A stretch of 64,000 nt of DNA from positions 937,166 through 1,001,165 of the forward strand of contig NZ_JAOWKZ010000002.1 in the NCBI RefSeq assembly GCF_025751495.1, given 5' to 3'. This DNA comes from Albidovulum litorale. GTDB taxonomy: Bacteria > Pseudomonadota > Alphaproteobacteria > Rhodobacterales > Rhodobacteraceae. The translations under genes were made by a program, and so were the position numbers. Under the pieces are notes generated by a model that searched no databases, had not been told where the DNA came from, and saw nothing but the letters and a program-made list of their open reading frames with translations. This document shows, piece after piece, positions 62,675 through 64,000 of the stretch. Position 1 is the first letter of the stretch, and each line of letters begins with the position of its first letter.

Positions 62675-63322
62675 TCAGATGCCGATCAAAGCGGGCAGGT
62701 CGTCCATGCTTCGGAAGATATGGGCCCCTTCGGCCTCCAATCTTTCGCCCGTGCCGTCCGGGACATAGCCGAATGCAGTGATCCCGGCGGCGCGGGCCGC
62801 GCGGATACCGGTGGCGCTGTCCTCGATCACCACGCAGGATTCCGGCCGGACGCCAAGTGCGCGGGCGGCATGAAGGTAGAGGTCGGGCGCGGGTTTCGGC
62901 CGTGCGACATCCTCGCGCGAGAAAATGCGGCCGGTGAGTCGGGCGTGAAGTGCCGGGTGCTGGCCAAGCGTCACCTGCATTTTGGCATGCGGCCCGTTGG
63001 AGCCGACCGCATAGGGAATACGGGCTGCGTCGAGTGCATCGAGTACGACCTCGATGCCGGAAATAAGCGGTGTGCCTGCAGCGAGGCTCGTGAAGATTTC
63101 CTCGTAAATCCTGGGGACCCAGTCATCGGGCAGGACAATGCCGCGCGCCCGGACGGTTTCAGCAACCCCGCCGATCGTGCCGCCGAGAAAAAGGGTCGAG
63201 ACCTCGGCACGTGTAATCTCGAAACCATGGCGGGCGAGGTTCGCTACGATCACCCGGTCGGTGATGGGCTCGCTGTCGACAATCACCCCGTCGCAGTCGA
63301 AAAGGACGGCGGCCGGCCTCAT
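62675..63322 (-). CDS. HAD-superfamily hydrolase (subfamily IA)
   Basis: The 215-aa protein has motif I DCDGVIVDSEP, motif II-like GSNGP, the Lys in RPKPAPDLYLHA and motif III IEDSATGIRAARAAG. It is like beta-phosphoglucomutase or phosphatases of small sugars; substrate unknown. It overlaps rsmD by 4 bp. Confidence 0.9.
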   Translation of the reverse strand: MRPAAVLFDCDGVIVDSEPITDRVIVANLARHGFEITRAEVSTLFLGGTIGGVAETVRARGIVLPDDWVPRIYEEIFTSLAAGTPLISGIEVVLDALDAARIPYAVGSNGPHAKMQVTLGQHPALHARLTGRIFSREDVARPKPAPDLYLHAARALGVRPESCVVIEDSATGIRAARAAGITAFGYVPDGTGERLEAEGAHIFRSMDDLPALIGI

Positions 63323-63882
63323 GCGGCGGCTTCAAGAATGGTGATGAGTGTCTCGCCGTAACGGCGCTGGTCGCGCTGGATGAATCCCTCGGGCGGAACG
63401 GGCGAAGTGTTCTCTTCCCAGACGATCAGCGCTCCGGGGGCGAGCCAACCGCCTTCGGCAAGTGAGGTCAGAGCCCTTTCACCCAACCCCTTGCCATAGG
63501 GCGGGTCGAGGAAGACAAGGTTGTAGTTGGGCCCGCGATTGGGGCCCATCCGGGTGGCATCACGACGCCAGACATCCGTCGCACCCATCGCCTGCATCTT
63601 CTCGATGTTCTGCCTGAGAAGCGCGCGGGCGGTGGTGCCGTCATCGACGAAGGCCACGCGGGCAGCGCCGCGCGACAGAGCTTCCAGCCCCAGCGCCCCG
63701 GTCCCGGCAAAGAGGTCCAAGACCCGGGCATCCTGCACCGGGTTGCCGTAAGGCCCGTTCATCAGGAGGTTGAAGATCGCCTCGCGCACGCGGTCCGAGG
63801 TGGGGCGTAGATGCGCGGCGGCGTCGCCCGTGCCGACGTCGGCGAGCTTCAAACCGCGTCTTTGGCCTCCGATGATCCTCAC
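63319..63882 (-). CDS. rsmD: 16S rRNA (guanine966-N2)-methyltransferase RsmD
   Basis: RsmD (187 aa) has MRIIGGQRRG, RPTSDRVREAIFNLL, the SAM motif LDLFAGTGALGLEALSRGA and the catalytic DPPY in VFLDPPYGKG. The start is a GTG at 63882 overlapping the upstream stop (GTGA). Confidence 0.93.
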   Translation of the reverse strand: MRIIGGQRRGLKLADVGTGDAAAHLRPTSDRVREAIFNLLMNGPYGNPVQDARVLDLFAGTGALGLEALSRGAARVAFVDDGTTARALLRQNIEKMQAMGATDVWRRDATRMGPNRGPNYNLVFLDPPYGKGLGERALTSLAEGGWLAPGALIVWEENTSPVPPEGFIQRDQRRYGETLITILEAAA

Positions 63883-64000
63883 GCTTTCAGAAGCGGTTTG
63901 AGATCAGCCGTTGGATCCGCGATCACCGCCGGATCGGGCGATTTGCCCGCCTCGATCAGACGTTTGCCGATCATGTAGGCGCGGGCATCGTTCATCGCGT
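63879..64000 (-). CDS. C-terminal end of an unidentified protein
   Basis: About 40 codons are in the window before the TGA at 63881-63879: ...NDARAYMIGKRLIEAGK...DLKPLLKA. I do not recognise the family from this tail. The GTGA overlap with rsmD shows that it is in one operon with rsmD and the HAD gene. Confidence 0.7.
   Translation of the reverse strand, partial: AMNDARAYMIGKRLIEAGKSPDPAVIADPTADLKPLLKA

Noticed and set aside
1..64000. CRISPR arrays, rRNA genes, complete insertion sequences
   Set aside because: No regular repeat-spacer array, rRNA sequence or intact transposase was seen.

Overview
The window reads as a chromosomal segment from a high-GC alphaproteobacterium of the order Rhodobacterales. 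The main evidence is the block regA-hvrA-hvrB...ahcY, an order known from Rhodobacter capsulatus, together with the hemD/mitofilin-like/hemY neighbourhood and a full set of oxygen-dependent cobalamin genes. Genes are packed, with many 4-bp ATGA/GTGA overlaps. Starts below were chosen from ribosome binding sites and family N-termini; several are GTG or TTG.

Layout. 1-0.8 kb: 3' end of a UGT-type glycosyltransferase. 0.8-1.3 kb: no gene seen. 1.3-9.4 kb: a catabolic unit in two divergent arms, with an M20 carbamoylase-type amidohydrolase and a DUF1028 protein on one side, and on the other an SBP_5 peptide-type ABC transporter with a permease-ATPase fusion and a FadR-type GntR regulator. Two copies of a TTATCATGATAA palindrome lie on the two predicted divergent promoters. 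9.4-10.6 kb: a decayed integration site at the 3' end of tRNA-Thr(CGU), with an HTH/zinc-ribbon gene and a chimeric ORF that appears to join an integrase N-terminus to a ParE toxin C-terminus. 10.7-17.7 kb: core genes (hemY, mitofilin-like, hemD, tsaD, gpsA, YciI, EVE, DUF1761). 17.9-24.4 kb: DUF2853, ahcY, a secreted orphan, an HD hydrolase, DUF1127, hvrB, hvrA, regA and a LacI-family regulator.

24.4-50.4 kb is an almost complete aerobic cobalamin locus. One minus-strand series runs from a cobalamin riboswitch at about 40.0 kb through DUF1636, cobW, cobN, cobG, cobH, cobI and cobJ, passes antisense to cobK, and continues with cobL, cobE, cobM, cobB, cobA and a second DUF1636. A second cobalamin riboswitch follows, then cbtB, cbtA and cobF. 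The rest is nnrS, cobO, two Lin0512 paralogues, cobQ, bluB, cobC, cobD, a PduX-like kinase, an alpha-ribazole-phosphatase-like gene, cobP, the NaMN:DMB phosphoribosyltransferase and cobV. Together they take uroporphyrinogen III to adenosylcobalamin with endogenous dimethylbenzimidazole. The CobS and CobT chelatase subunits are not present.

50.5-56.5 kb: class III aminotransferase plus glutamine-synthetase-like gene, a ZIP transporter, an L-lactate dehydrogenase and an MFS transporter. 56.7-64 kb: rplY, pth, a class C beta-lactamase-like hydrolase, DUF2237, trpA, an NTF2-like protein, ychF, a HAD hydrolase, rsmD and the end of one unidentified gene.

The observations I rate highest are: a dispersed 19-bp motif inside coding sequences and in one fixed reading frame; cobK nested antisense with overlaps at both ends; the symmetric divergent operator/promoter; the integrase-ParE chimera; and possible masking of the ahcY ribosome binding site by its own leader. 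All calls come from reading the sequence and knowledge of families. No database search was possible.
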